Shown: positions 12,733-24,062 of the stretch, piece by piece
Layout: every line of letters begins with the position of its first letter
How positions within the stretch are numbered: the stretch's first letter is position 1
NCBI RefSeq assembly: GCF_964340395.1
Contig: NC_135569.1
Coordinates: 8,528,540-8,592,539, forward strand
DNA from: Glandiceps talaboti
Lineage: Eukaryota > Hemichordata > Enteropneusta > Spengelidae
Length of the DNA stretch: 64,000 bases
Reading direction: 5' to 3'
Position numbers and translations under genes: made by a program
Notes under the pieces: model-generated
What the model was told of the DNA's origin: nothing
The model's input: only the letters and a program-made list of their open reading frames with translations
Database searches by the model: none

Positions 12733-14164
12733 TACAAACTCACCTGTAAGGAAAACCCAGTTGCAACGAACACTAAGTCGAAGGTACCGATGTTATTTCA
12801 TTGCTATTAAATTTATTCACAAATTGTACTTTGCATATTCATTTTTTGGAATATTCTGTCAGAGTTGATCTGAATTTTGCTCTTCATGTAGTTTTCAGTA
12901 GCAGTTAAAGCCTCACTTGTCAAGTGAGATTTTATAGTTTCTGAGTTGTGAAATGGGAGCTAGTATACTCTGTTAGTGTTTTAGCCATGTTTTGTCCATA
13001 AATAAATCCTGCAGTGTTTTATCTGGAGGTCATGTACTGTTAACATTGTAAAATTTCTATTTTGGAAGATTAAACCCAATGTTAGAAATGTTTTGTGAAT
13101 CACGGTCATAAAATAATTATTAGGTCGTTGAATGTAAGAAATGGCACCGTAAATATTTATAAATATAATTGTTTATTGATGAAGCGACACAAGCTTAGGT
13201 TTATAAGCATTTTCCTGGAGTGAAAATACTAACAAAAACTTTGATTAAACTATTCCAGTATAATGTTAATGTTGACGCATGTCTTCTATACTACACAACA
13301 ATTGTGTTCTGACATTGTTAGAACTGTTGAATGTACATGTACATGTATAGTAAGGATTTCCTGGAACATTTTTTGATATGTATGATAAATTACATCATCA
13401 GATCATTTATGGGTTATATCTTGATACCAGGTTTGAGTTCAGTCAATTGCAAGTGATGGTTAAGTGTACTTCAGTAAGTAGAATACTGCTACCTTTGAAG
13501 TGTATGCAGCTAAACGCTATATATGTCGAAATATGTATAAGCTCAGCTTGTGTCCTTGTAACTTTATGTTCATGTAGTTGGTGATAGTTTCATGGTATGC
13601 TCCTGACCACAGCCTTTCTCAGTAAATTACTACAGTCTGTTTATTTGCATCAGGCACAAGTACCTCATTTACCTAAGCCCCCTAATTCAAACATACTTGT
13701 ACATTAAGGCGTTCGTAACCTTAGTGACTGATACCATGGTAACATATTGCAAGCCACATCTTCTAAATAGAGTTTAGATTAAAATTAATGTTACCATGGC
13801 GATGCATACACATGTACCATAATACCTGACTTGTAACCGTGGTTCCTTTTAATGTTGCTTACACAAAATGTTGCTACGGTAACACATTGGAACGTACATC
13901 CTCTAAAAGAGGTTTTACTGAACCTTACCAAGGTCTGGTAGGGGTGTGCGGCCAATGCTGCCAACCCCAGACCCCATTTTAGTCTGTCCCTTGGGTACAT
14001 GTGTCTGGAATGTAAATGTAAGACCTTTTGTACTATATGTGTTCAGCCATTTTTGGGATAAATGTAAGATTTCATGGTTTTCACATGTTGCTTTTAGGAA
14101 ACACTCTGAATGGAAGGAGATGATGTTTGAAACAAAAGATGTCAAACCTATCAGGGAGTATTGA
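12733..14164 (+). CDS. Possible terminal exons of an unrecognised protein
   Basis: Segment 12733-12783, after TTCTTTTAG, encodes TNSPVRKTQLQRTLSR, with donor GTACCG leaving two bases. Segment 14098-14164, after TTGCTTTTAG, completes the codon (R) and encodes 21 residues starting KHSEWKEMMFETKD and ending in PIREY, then TGA at 14162-14164. Phase agrees and the composition looks coding. It could be the 3' end of the gene hinted at 7457-7999, but a linking exon is missing. I recognise no family. Confidence 0.28.
13178..13562 (+). mobile_element. MITE family 3 (CACAAGCTGAGTTTATA ends)
   Basis: Ends GAAGCGACACAAGCTTAGGT at left and, inverted, ACAAGCTGAGC at right (GCTCAGCTTGTGTCC). The interior is shared with 20031-20380 and, inverted, with 54476-54838 (for example CCAGGTTTGAGTTCAGTCAA). 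Confidence 0.7.
13740..13935. repeat. Imperfect duplicated segment with TTACCATGG/ATGTTGCTACGG blocks
   Basis: GGTAACATATTGCAAGCCAC then ATCTTCTAAATAGAG is repeated as GGTAACACATTGGAACGTAC then ATCCTCTAAAAGAGG. Degenerate X-box-like halves (CCATGGTAAC) occur. Confidence 0.4.
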
Positions 14165-14247
14165 TATTTTTATTTGTGTTCAACAAATCTTATTATCAAT
14201 ATCATTCCTAAGAATGATTAAGACATTAGCTTTGCCTAAAAACATGT

Positions 14248-14862
14248 GCTACTCTCAGGGGGTAAGGTCTGCTACTCTTGTGGAGAGAAGGTTTGCTACT
14301 CTGGGGAAGGGATAAGGTTTGCTACTCTCAAGGGATAAGGTCTGCACTCTCAGGGGATAAGGTCTGCTAATCTCAGGGGATAAGGTCTGCTAATCTCAAA
14401 GGATAAGGTCTGCTAATCTCAGGGGATAAGGTCTGCTAATCTCAAGGGATAAGGTCTGCTATTCTCAAGGGATAAGGTCTGCTAATCTCAAGGGATAAGG
14501 TCTGCTAATCTCAAGGGATAAGGTCTGCTAATCTCAAGGGATAAGGTCTGCTAATCTCAGGGGATAAGGTCTGCTAATCTCAGGGGATAAGGTCTGCTAA
14601 TCTCAGGGGATAAGGTCTGCTAATCTCAGGATACGGTCTGCATTCTCAGGGGATAAGGGCTGCTAATCTCAGGGGATAAGGTCTGCTAATCTCAGGGGAT
14701 AAGGTCTGCTAATCTCAGGGGATAAGGTCTGCTAATCTCAGGATACGGTCTGCATTCTCAGGGGATAAGGGCTGCTAATCTCAGGGGATAAGGTCTGCTA
14801 ATCTCAGGGGATAAGGTCTGCTAATCTCAGGGGGGATAAGGTCTGCACTCTCGGTGGATAAT
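14248..14862 (+). repeat. 23-bp minisatellite, about 27 copies
   Basis: Unit AAGGTCTGCTAATCTCAGGG plus GAT, with shortened CATTCTC variants. A higher-order block around GGATACGGTCTGCATTCTCA occurs twice (14629 and 14740), showing segmental duplication inside the array. Confidence 0.9.
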
Positions 14863-15165
14863 GAGTTCTATTGTGACAGGTGCCCCTACTTTGGGAAGAT
14901 ATCAAATTCAGCACAGTATTAAATATTAAAGAGATATATTTTCATCCTTTTAAGAAACTTCACACATAATACACTCATCTTAAATTCCAAGAACTCAGTA
15001 AGCTAGAAGCATCAACTGTCTCCCAGTGGGAGCGATGTATATATGTTTTATTCATTTACTATAATGCTGAAGTGATTGCTTTTAGCTGATATATTATACG
15101 ATGCTATAGTATGATGTCCTCGTTAGGCCAAAGTGTTTGTTTTTAGTACATATATTATGTAACTC

Positions 15166-15423
15166 AAGAAGAAGAAGAAGAAGAAGAAGAAGAAGAAGAA
15201 GAAGAAGAAGAAGAAGAAGAAGAAGAAGAAGAAGAAGAAGAAGAAGAAGAAGAAGAAGAAGAAGAAGAAGAAGAAGAAGAAGAAGAAGAAGAAGAAGAAG
15301 AAGAAGAAGAAGAAGAAGAAGAAGAAGAAGAAGAAGAAGAAGAAGAAGAAGAAGAAGAAGAAGAAGAAGAAGAAGAAGAAGAAGAAGAAGAAGAAGAAGA
15401 AGAAGAAGAAGAAGAAGAAGAAG
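15166..15423 (+). repeat. Uninterrupted (AAG)86 triplet tract
   Basis: 258 bp of perfect purine-only AAG, a sequence class able to form triplex DNA. The Arg, Lys or Glu frames through it are artefacts. Confidence 0.98.
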
Positions 15424-15502
15424 ATGATGATGATGATGATGATGATGACGTTGACGACTGATGACGACTACGACGACAATGACAACAACGATGGTGTTGA
15501 TT

Positions 15503-15539
<37 letters not shown>

Positions 15540-15700
15540 GGATGATGAGGATGAGGAGGAGGATGATGATGATGATGAGGATGAGGATGATGGTGATGAT
15601 GAGGATGAGGATGATGGTGATGATGATGATGATGATGATGATGAGGATGATGATGGTGATGATGATGAGGAGGATGATGAGGATGAGGATAAGGAGGAAA
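15424..15700 (+). repeat. (GAT)n microsatellite with GAG and GGT variants
   Basis: Directly abuts the AAG tract. Mostly GATGATGAT with GAGGAT interruptions. Not coding despite Asp-rich frames. Confidence 0.95.
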
Positions 15701-15966
15701 AGAAAGAACTTAATGTGTATCTTTTATAGTTATAATGTGATATTTTACCCAAGAATTGTATTGTCAGTCATGGGTAAAATGTACAAGTACGTGTACATCA
15801 AATGTAGTCAGAATATACGTAGCATCAAAATTAAATTATTGGTAATTCTATTTTCCTTGCTTTCAAGTAACTAGAGCATCAAAGGCACCGACATGAATTG
15901 GCATGTCTACCTAATAATATTAATGGTGCTCTGAGATCACCATTGTAAAATCTAATTATAGCATTT

Positions 15967-15968
<2 letters not shown>

Positions 15969-16016
<48 letters not shown>

Positions 16017-16077
16017 CAGAGACAGAGACACACAGAGAAAGAGACAGACAGAGAGAAAGAGACAGACAGACAGACAA

Positions 16078-16138
<61 letters not shown>
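15969..16138 (+). repeat. (GA)n, (GACAGA)n, (CAGA)n compound microsatellite
   Basis: GA dinucleotides pass into GACAGA hexamers and then into a long CAGA tetramer run ending near 16138. Confidence 0.95.
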
Positions 16139-16139
16139 A

Positions 16140-17330
16140 ACAGAAAAGGGAATAGGGATGGATTGACAGTGAGGGATGAGAGAAAGTATGAGTAAGAGAA
16201 AGGGAGGTACAGAGGCAGAAGAGAGAGATCAAAAAATGAGAAAAAGAGAAACAGAAGTATAAGAGTGATGGCTATAGAAAGCAACACGGTAGTTAAGGTA
16301 ATAGTTATAAGCCTGGCTGTAAATTCTTAATACTTGTATTGGCAGCAAGCATTCACTGTATGAACGCTATTCTCACGCTGTGTGCATAATGTAAAAGAAC
16401 ATCATGGAGGCAATTAGCCATTATGTTGCCATAACAACAGGTGATTACCAATGTTGAAATGAGTTTCATCCTAAACTGCCTGGACTGTAATGGATTCCTG
16501 TAATGAGTAGTCATGCAAGATGCCATCACTGCTATTAAATGATGTCTCCTAAATGATTTGAAAACAGAAAGGTATTGTTTTTAGATTGGCTAAGTTTACT
16601 CCATCATGCCACTGGATTTTATGCCTCATTAATCTTACCACAGTGATGACAAACTGCCCTTGAAGTAGTTCACTTGTTGTATTTCCCTCATACAATATAA
16701 ATACAATGTATAACAAGTCATTTCAGTATAAATTACACCCAATCATTCAGCAAATATCTAGCATGGGTCAGCATGTGGGTAAATATTTTGAAAAACTACA
16801 GTTGTGCTACAATGCTATTTGCGCTTTTTTTATAATGTCCCCAAAAAATTGTATGATGACCCAGAAAAATGAAAGTTTCGGGACACTATGTCCCACTCTT
16901 TGAAAAGGCTGGCTGCAACACTGAATCATATGCAGATGTCAAAACTGTATGTATGCCTCATGCTGCAGTACATTCATATATAAATGATTTATTTCATTTC
17001 GACAAAATAGCGATAGATTGACATCTTGCTATTAAAGTGTGGTATGTACAGTTTCTTATTGAGATCTGTGCGGTTTTATCAAATAGGGAAGCTGTGAACA
17101 GTATTTTCAAATCCACTGATGAAATACTAGACTAAAGTGTGTCAGTTATAAGCATAACTTAATAGCAATGAATCAAGTATTGTTATGTCACCTTTGGTCC
17201 ATGGAGGAATGTCTACCATATACAACACAATTAAATTCTCATTTTATTTCAACTATCCTTGACCCAAATTTTTGCAAATGTGGAATGTTGAATATAGGTT
17301 AAAAATCAAAACAAAGTTGAATAGATGAAG
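16140..17330. other. Gene-free stretch
   Basis: Purine-rich decay of the microsatellite up to about 16260, then unique AT-rich sequence with no supported gene. Confidence 0.35.
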
Positions 17331-17604
17331 TCAGTTCTTCTGTTCCCATACAAAAAATGTATGCACTTAGATCAGTTTTGAACCGATTTAGTTGAATCCA
17401 TTTGACACCACCTCAGCAGGCTGGTTTCGTACTGATTCAAAGTACGTGTAAATTGGTTCAAAATCTTTGCAAAAGTCAAAGTAAATAACTTCAATTTCAA
17501 ATCCATTGCTCTGAAGTTTCATCATTGAAACAGAAACCATTTTCGAACTGAGTTTGAAGCGATTCAATTTGAATTGGTTTTGAATCGATTCAGATAGGGA
17601 CAGA

Positions 17605-17755
17605 GTTATTATTCCCAATGTTTTTCTTCATTCAGCTGAAGAAAATACAAGTAAGATAAGGGGCCTTGAGCTGAAGAAAATACAAGTAAGATAAGGGGCC
17701 TTGTCACTCTGAGTCCAGTACTGACAAAGCCCTGGGGTCACAAGTATTTTAAATA
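17605..17755 (+). repeat. MITE family 4 remnant with internal 35-bp duplication
   Basis: Starts TTATTCCCAATGTTTTTCTT like the copies in introns 5 and 16 of the ECE-like gene. GCTGAAGAAAATACAAGTAA then GATAAGGGGCCTTG is duplicated in tandem. Confidence 0.55.
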
Positions 17756-18141
17756 ACACATTCCAAGCATGTTACAAATCAGTATTATTGTCAATGATAA
17801 CATTTCTATCCAAGTTGTATATATTGCCTGAAGTGGGACATGCTCAGATGATACAATTCAAATATGAAAAATAATGACAAAAGAAATATTTTATGATAAA
17901 TATTGCATAAATCTAGAACAATTTTTGGGAATAATAAGACCCAACAGCAAAATTGTATGCATTGAATTTTTATTGATGGTTTCATCCTGAGGAGTTTTGT
18001 AGAGAATTGAGACAAATTTACATCATGGACTTTCGTAACAACGTGTAGTTATTGATTTTATGTTGCTATGTCCCCAAGGTGTGTTCTTATTGAGTTGGAT
18101 CAATCATGCTGATTCTCAGTAAAAGAAAAGTATACTGTACT

Positions 18142-18240
18142 TTAGCCCAGATAGTTGTCTTGATGTTATTATCTCAAGAAGCTCTGCGTTTTAGCCCAGA
18201 GACTTGTTTTGGTGTCATTATCTCAAGGAGCTTTCTCTAT
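18142..18240 (+). repeat. Tandem duplication of ~58 bp
   Basis: TTTAGCCCAGATAGTTGTCT and TTTAGCCCAGAGACTTGTTT each lead to ATTATCTCAAG.AGCT. Confidence 0.6.
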
Positions 18241-18259
18241 ACTTCGCCAAACCCATTGC

Positions 18260-19130
18260 CTTGGTAGAATAGAAATCAGTGTTAACTTTTGAATTTGACA
18301 TCCACTAAAATATTTAGTGGCGAACTTCTCAAGGATTCCCTGGAGGATTTTCCAAGATGAATTATTGAGAAGACAGCCAGACATTATAGTGTAAAGTGTA
18401 ATTTGACATTGCACTGGGCTACAATTTGAAGATGTGTGGGAGTAATGTAGGTGTTGAATTAGACCCTGAAGAGGAATTTTCGTTATAGCATCATGATTTT
18501 TTTTATCCATTAATGCATATATTATATACAAGCAAGATTTTGAATATTTATCTAAATCATATGATATCTCTTGAATATCTTAATATGATCTTAATATCTA
18601 AAATTATCAGAAATTTAAATCAAAATATATAGTCAAACTCTCAATTACAATCGTAGCCATACAGAACAACTTACCACACTTTGTCAATTGACTCAGAATT
18701 GTCCATTACAGTAAAAAATGATGTCGGCTTGGTGATTCACCCATTGGACATGATTTTTTTTTTGACATATCTATAGACACATTTTAACGCCAGCCAAATC
18801 ATAACGCAGACACAACACACACGGCAGGACTTTTTGCCCAATCACATTGAAAAGTGATACTAAGTAAGAAATCAGCTTTCCTTTAATAACAGTACAGTAA
18901 AAACAGGCTTCTGCTGAAAAAAAGACATGGACTTGATTATTTTATTGGCATTAATTGTTTACATTTCAACTGATAATCAACATGTTACCTTGGTGATGCC
19001 TACATGTACATCACCACTATGCAAAGCACCTTGTTTGTTATGCATTTGAAGTTGTCTGAGTGTGTGTAAAGAAATGTCATGTCTTACAACTTACAAGTAA
19101 TGCAAGTTTTAGAGTGTTTATACTTCTGTG
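18260..19130. other. Gene-free stretch
   Basis: AT-rich, no splice-bounded frames that look coding, no recognised repeat. Confidence 0.3.
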
Positions 19131-19455
19131 ACCTTAAAGTGACCAAATAGATGAGAATTGGGTATTTATTTTGGATTTTTTTATTTATAAAACAACTTTA
19201 CTATGTTTTTCTACTTGAAAAAAACAATGTGAAATAATATATACCAAATCCTTTTTTGTGACTCGATTGCAAAACATTAAAAATATGCAAAACATTAAAA
19301 ATATGTGTAAAATGTTTGTTATTGTACGTACATTATAACAAACTTTTTACACTGTTTTTATCTTTTTGCAATTAATTGAGGTACAAACAAGAACCTAATT
19401 ACGTATGTTATTTCTTATTGCTTTTTCAAGTAGGAAGCCATGATAAAATTGTTTT
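19130..19455 (+). repeat. Dispersed repeat shared with intron 4 of the ECE-like gene
   Basis: TTTTTGCAATTAATTGAGGT then ACAAACAAGAACC and TTTTCAAGTAGGAAGCCATG match 34280-34375. The end GAGAATTGGGTATTTATTTT is inverted relative to 34385-34440, so the element has inverted termini. Confidence 0.6.
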
Positions 19456-19615
19456 GATATGCAAATGTCCAACCAGGACTCCACCCACCTCCAGCCTGTT
19501 TATACTAAAATCATGCGGGAACGCGACGACATCATCATGTTTATGTGAACTCTGTTGGGTGGGGGGGAGCACAGAATTCTGTGCGAGAGTAATGGGATTG
19601 ACTAGGCAGCAACAA
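19456..19615 (+). repeat. Partial copy of hAT-like family 5
   Basis: GCAAATGTCCAACCAGGACT then CCACC matches 50095-50260 inverted. Contains the perfect palindrome GCACAGAATTCTGTGC. Confidence 0.65.
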
Positions 19616-20030
19616 TAGTTTCAGGTTGTGTCTATCTAAACCAAGACTTTGATTGCCAGAGTATATACGTTGTTTACACTCAGTCTGATGTTGTCTTAGA
19701 CAGTTCCAGGCTATCACCACTTGAACTCCTCTGTAGCACTCATTTATTTGTGTGTATGTAATTATCATCATCACCCTGGGCAATTTAGATCAGTAATCAT
19801 GATCTCATTAAAATAGACAGTTTTATCACCACACTTTTCAATTGGAGGGAGCATTTTCAATTACTGGCATATTTCTTATGGCAGTCTTTATTATTTGTAT
19901 GTTTCTCATCTTATTTAGCACACCTTAAAAAATGATGGGTCAGTTGGATAGTTTTTGTTGTTGTTTTTTAATTAAGTGCGTACGTAAATGTTGGTGATAT
20001 TTTCAATATGGACATCTTAGAAGTAAGAGT

Positions 20031-20380
20031 TAAAATGGTACAACTGGTGTTATAAGGTTTTTACTCTCAAGTGAAAATACTTAACTAAAACCACATCCCA
20101 GTATAATGTTAATGTCAATGCATGTCTTCTATAACATTACAACTGTTTTCTGGCATTGTTGAAACAGTTGATTGCACAGTAGGGATTTCTTGGAACATTT
20201 TTTGATAGGTATGATAAATTATGTCATCAGATCGTTTATGAGTTATATCTTAAAAACCAGGTTTGAGTTCAGTCAATTGCAAGTGGTGGTTAAGTATGCT
20301 TCAGTAGGTGCAATGATGCGAGTACCTTTTAACTATGCTGCAAAACCTACACCAAATACGGATAAACTCAGCTTGTTCCC
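20031..20380 (+). mobile_element. MITE family 3, second copy
   Basis: Same interior as 13178-13562 (TGGAACATTTTTTGATA, AGGTTTGAGTTCAGTCAATT). Ends TAAAATGGTACAACTGGTGT and GATAAACTCAGCTTGTTCCC. Confidence 0.7.
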
Positions 20381-20679
20381 CAGGAGAAAACTATGAACGA
20401 TTGTTTTATTAAAGATCCTGAATTTCACCGATTCACAAAAATTTTAACCCAGATACCGTCAGTAATTTTTTGATTTTTCTTAATCCAGCTATACAGTGTA
20501 CTGATTATTTTCTATAATTTTGTTGAATCAGAGAATTATAGTTTGTCAGGTTGTGAGAAACATGAAAGTTGAAAGTGTTGATGGATAATAGCATTGATAA
20601 GATTTGCCAGCTCCAAGACAAAAATAACCTTGTACATATTTCTCCTGCATCATTGATCATCGGGTATGCAGATGTTAAG

Positions 20680-20960
20680 TGTCATTGCCTAGCAACCCTT
20701 ACAGAGTTATGATAGCGTAAGAGTCATAACATAAAATTAACACATTCTTGAAATGGGGTATTTGGCATAATTCATGTCAAAACTTTGAAAAGGAAATGTG
20801 TATCGTGTAAGTCGAACGCTATTGGTCAGGTTCTGACCTTTGATTGGTTAGACCGTCTGCTGTAGTATATGTGACGGTCTTATGCATGAGTTTGGGGATT
20901 AGAGAGATTGCAACAAGAATGTTGTTAGTAGCTTCTCCGGTTGATACTGGAAATGGAAGT
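20680..20960 (+). promoter_or_regulatory. Putative promoter upstream of candidate ECE-like first exon
   Basis: An X-box-like RFX site ATTGCCTAGCAAC lies at 20684-20696. Two inverted CCAAT boxes (ATTGG at 20821-20825 and 20842-20846) follow, spaced 21 bp, about two helical turns. The CCAAT pair is 190-210 bp before the ATG at 21031. No clear TATA box is visible. The combination suggests RFX and NF-Y input, but this is motif reading only. Confidence 0.4.
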
Positions 20961-21030
20961 CATAGTATAGCATAACCAAAAGGATTTGTTATTGTTAAGT
21001 GTTGGTGTTATTGTTGTTCTTGACAAAACA

Positions 21031-21066
21031 ATGACGGAAAACGCACAAAACCATTTGTCCGAGAAG
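21031..21066 (+). CDS. Candidate alternative first coding exon A of the ECE-like gene
   Basis: ATG followed by 12 codons, MTENAQNHLSEK, ends at a donor GTAGGC. It ends in phase 0, which is what the acceptor in front of the 28623 exon needs, giving ...LSEK then MTKYERTTF. Vertebrate ECE1 is known to have several short alternative first exons spliced to the equivalent STYKRATL exon, so the design fits. A promoter-like block lies just upstream (20680-20960). The intron would be 7.6 kb. This is inference; no transcript evidence is available. Confidence 0.4.
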
Positions 21067-21514
21067 GTAGGCAAGATTTCAATGTATATATTATATTTGT
21101 GTAGGTTTAATTCTGCCTAAGGTGAATGTAGGTAATGAATATTACAGGGAGACAGAAGTCATCAGATCATTGCCCAGGGTCCGATGCATGTAAATTGACT
21201 GCTATCTGTGTGTTCAATTTATTTCCAGAGTATACTGTGTGTATTTATTTTATGACTCAGTTTAATAGATACATTTCACTGCATCTGTGTATGTCTGCGT
21301 ACTTTTACTAATGTTAAAGATACACTGGCACAGAGTCAATTTAAAAGTAGTTTCCTTCATCAGTAATGCGGGATAGTCAAGACAGTTTCATGTGTCAAAT
21401 AGCATACAAAAATTCTTAACAGAAGATTCACAAATTTCTGACCAAATAATTCACTGTTTTGGAAAGATTACAATTGAGAATACTAAAAAATTAACTGTTG
21501 TTCTTGACAACACA

Positions 21515-21550
21515 ATGATGGAAAACGCACAAAATCATTTGTCCGAGAAG
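21515..21550 (+). CDS. Candidate alternative first coding exon B (duplicate of exon A)
   Basis: This is the second copy of the 12-codon block, MMENAQNHLSEK, with the same GTAGGC donor and phase. It lies in a direct duplicate (21494-21657) of 21006-21173. The two 36-nt exon blocks differ at only two positions (one synonymous, one T to M), while the following intronic part has several substitutions and indels. It could be a second first exon or just a passive duplicate. Confidence 0.28.
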
Positions 21551-21657
21551 GTAGGCAAGATTTCAATGTTTATATAATATTTGTGTAGGTTATTCTGCCT
21601 ATAAGGTGAATGTAGCTAATGACTATTACAGGGAGACAGAAGTCATCAGATAGTTGT

Positions 21658-22995
21658 CAATGTAGTTGACAATTCATTATAGCAATTAAAGAACACTAAA
21701 AAATTAATTTCAAAAAAATTATTTTAATTTCTTCGTTTTCATTTCCTGAATTGCTGCTTCAATTCTGTTTTACATGCATCATAAAACATGTACATTTAAA
21801 TGTGAATTTGTACTTTTAGTACCTACTTTGTTGATTGTTTTTTCATAGACTGCATTAATATGCTTAGCCTAGCATTTAATAGATCATAGTTTCAAGCCTC
21901 ATGTCTGAGAGAAACAAGGCATTCCAGATTTTCAGTCAGTATTTTTATAAGGATGAATTCCCGTAACACTGAATGAGAGTAGTGAAAAGTATACTTTAAA
22001 GTCTTCCAGATTTCTGTCAATATTTTTGTATGGTGTCTATCAAAATCGTGAGAAGAAAGAGTTTCGTTATTAGTATTTTTTCGAGTTAATGATTTTTCTG
22101 TTGAAATGTCGGCAGGTTTGCATCAAAATGCTTAAAGAGTAAGTAGTGAAACTATACAGGGGTTAACACTGACCTGTGGGAATGCATACATGTAGATGAA
22201 ACATATATATATCGCAATGTTTTAACCCCTGAAGCTGATGCTATTAAAATGGGTTTCATTCCGTTTGTTTGTCCGTCAATGTTTTTTTGCAAGGGTGGGG
22301 AACCCCGGTATAAACAGAAAGGGAGAAATGGGTAAATTGTCAGTGTTTCCCCATAGTCTACGGTAATTTTGTTTAGGAACCCAGGTGAAATGACATGGGA
22401 ATTCTCCAGTTGATTTTACCTACTTACAGCCCTTAGCAAAAACAGATCGATAATACATCATTTCTCTGATATTCAATGTCCAATTGTAATTCAAACCTTG
22501 CACAAAGGTGACAGTTATATGGGACATATACACATCATTTTGTGTTTTATCATTTCTGTTTGAGCAGTATAAATCACAACCTTGTTCCAGAAGTAACTAA
22601 TGTGAGAAAAATTCTTTGTCAGTCAATGTTTTATTTCCTGTTTTGAGCAATAAATCACATCTTGGGAATCAGGAGACGACACATGTACAGAAATAACACC
22701 ACTGTAAAAATAGTAAATGTAATATGCAATCTTTTACAATTTAGAAGATTGCTGTCGGCAATAAAATGTTGGAAGATAAAATATATCTGAGCCGAGCCAT
22801 GTAGATGCTTTATTTCTATTTGCCACCCACTGACCCATGGCTAAGAAAATCACAACACAAGAAGTTGTTATGTCATTTACTGCCAGCTGAGTTATAACTG
22901 ATATCTTTGAAATCTCTACCTATAGATCATTATGCTCCCTAGCTAGTAGTATCTGTGTAATGTATATTGTTGATTGCTATACAGAGCAGTCCTAC
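21658..22995. other. Gene-free stretch (intron 1 of the ECE-like gene if the first exons are real)
   Basis: A diverged AGGAACCCAGGTGAAATGAC block at 22375-22394 is related to the intron 16 minisatellite. Nothing else was recognised. Confidence 0.35.
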
Positions 22996-22999
22996 TTTG

Positions 23000-23480
23000 C
23001 TGTGTTCAACTCACTAGCCTGTGTATTGTGCTGTCGAGCTGGTCGTACCTGGCTCACATTCTCCGCTTGTGTTGAGAAAATTTTCAAACAATTCACATAG
23101 ATATACCCCAAAAGTCATTATCATGATCATGCAGCACTCATAAACATTATGCAAATATCATGTAATTTACCACACCACATAGCGTAACGCTTGTGCATTT
23201 GTATATTTACATACTGATTCATTTGAATAATGACAGCAGTCTGACTAGTTGTCATGGTTGAAGGGACTGCATGCTGTCATCGGCCAGGCTATTGGGCAAA
23301 TTTTTTTTCTATTATAGTATTATATCAGTTTGACAATGCAATCATTACTAGCAGAGAATATGAGGGCTAGGAGGTACAACCAGCTAATGATGTATCTCAA
23401 CAGTGCAGCAAACAGGCTGCCACTAGACAAGGGCTAGGAGGTACGACCAGCTAACAACGTATCTCAACAGTTTTTTGAAA
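23000..23480. repeat. Second locus of the 62-bp minisatellite element, with an inverted unit
   Basis: Units at 23345-23475 (GGGCTAGGAGGTACRACCAG) are preceded by the shared flank GAAGGGACTGCA at 23259. An inverted single unit (GAGCTGGTCGTACCTGGCTC) lies at 23036-23055. Confidence 0.7.
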
Positions 23481-23692
23481 CTGTTTGAAACTACATTTCT
23501 TCATAGGATTTTCTGCAATAAGTGTTTGGTGCTAAAACAAACTTAGTAGATATATATATTAAAATGACCCAAAACAAGCGAAACGTCGGTCTGAAATAAA
23601 TAGAGATAAAGTAGACCTCTGAGTGTACAATATCTAATTATTGGTATTATAACAAGTTTCAGTGAGTATATTGTATTGTTGGTTGTCTGATA

Positions 23693-24062
23693 CAGCTGCT
23701 GACATCAGACCGTAGACAAACGGAACATGTTACAACCCGGGAAAGTAAAGAAATGAAGTGACTTAATAACTTTTGGCACAGCAGGTTGGAACAGAAGGGA
23801 CTTGTATTACAGTGCACCATGGTTTGAAAAAAGCAGTTGTATAGTCTCTTTATGTATACATGAATTGCCAGGGGAACTGGAAATTTGTGAACGTGAACTA
23901 ACATGTAAAGTGGCCATAAAACTGATCTTATCAAATGATGGAATGTCATACAAGTCTCTGTACTTCCAATATGGTATGCCAAGTGTTATTAATCCCATTC
24001 AGTTGTTTACTTTCCCTGTTTGTAACAGGTTCTGTTCATCTATGGTCAGATGTCGGCAGTTG
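23693..24062. mobile_element. MITE family 6, ~110-bp inverted repeats, TA flanks
   Basis: Left arm CAGCTGCTGACATCAGACCG and right arm, inverted, CAACTGCCGACATCTGACCA. Both arms continue through GGGAAAGTAAA and GGATTAATAACACTTGGCA-like sequence. Flanked by TA, as for Tc1/mariner-type elements. No coding capacity. Confidence 0.8.

Larger units (their letters stand above)
21006..21657 (+). repeat. Direct duplication of ~165 bp (21006-21173 and 21494-21657)
   Basis: Both copies run from GTTGTTCTTGAC through GGAAAACGCACAAAA and AAGGTAGGCAAGATTTCAAT to GGGAGACAGAAGTCATCAGA. The intervening 320 bp are not duplicated. Confidence 0.85.

Noticed and set aside
15137-15427. Open frame of about 80 consecutive arginines
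   Set aside because: It is the AAG triplet tract read in one frame; no splice or start context.
15424-15874. Asp-rich, Met-rich and Ser-rich frames
   Set aside because: All come from the GAT microsatellite on either strand.
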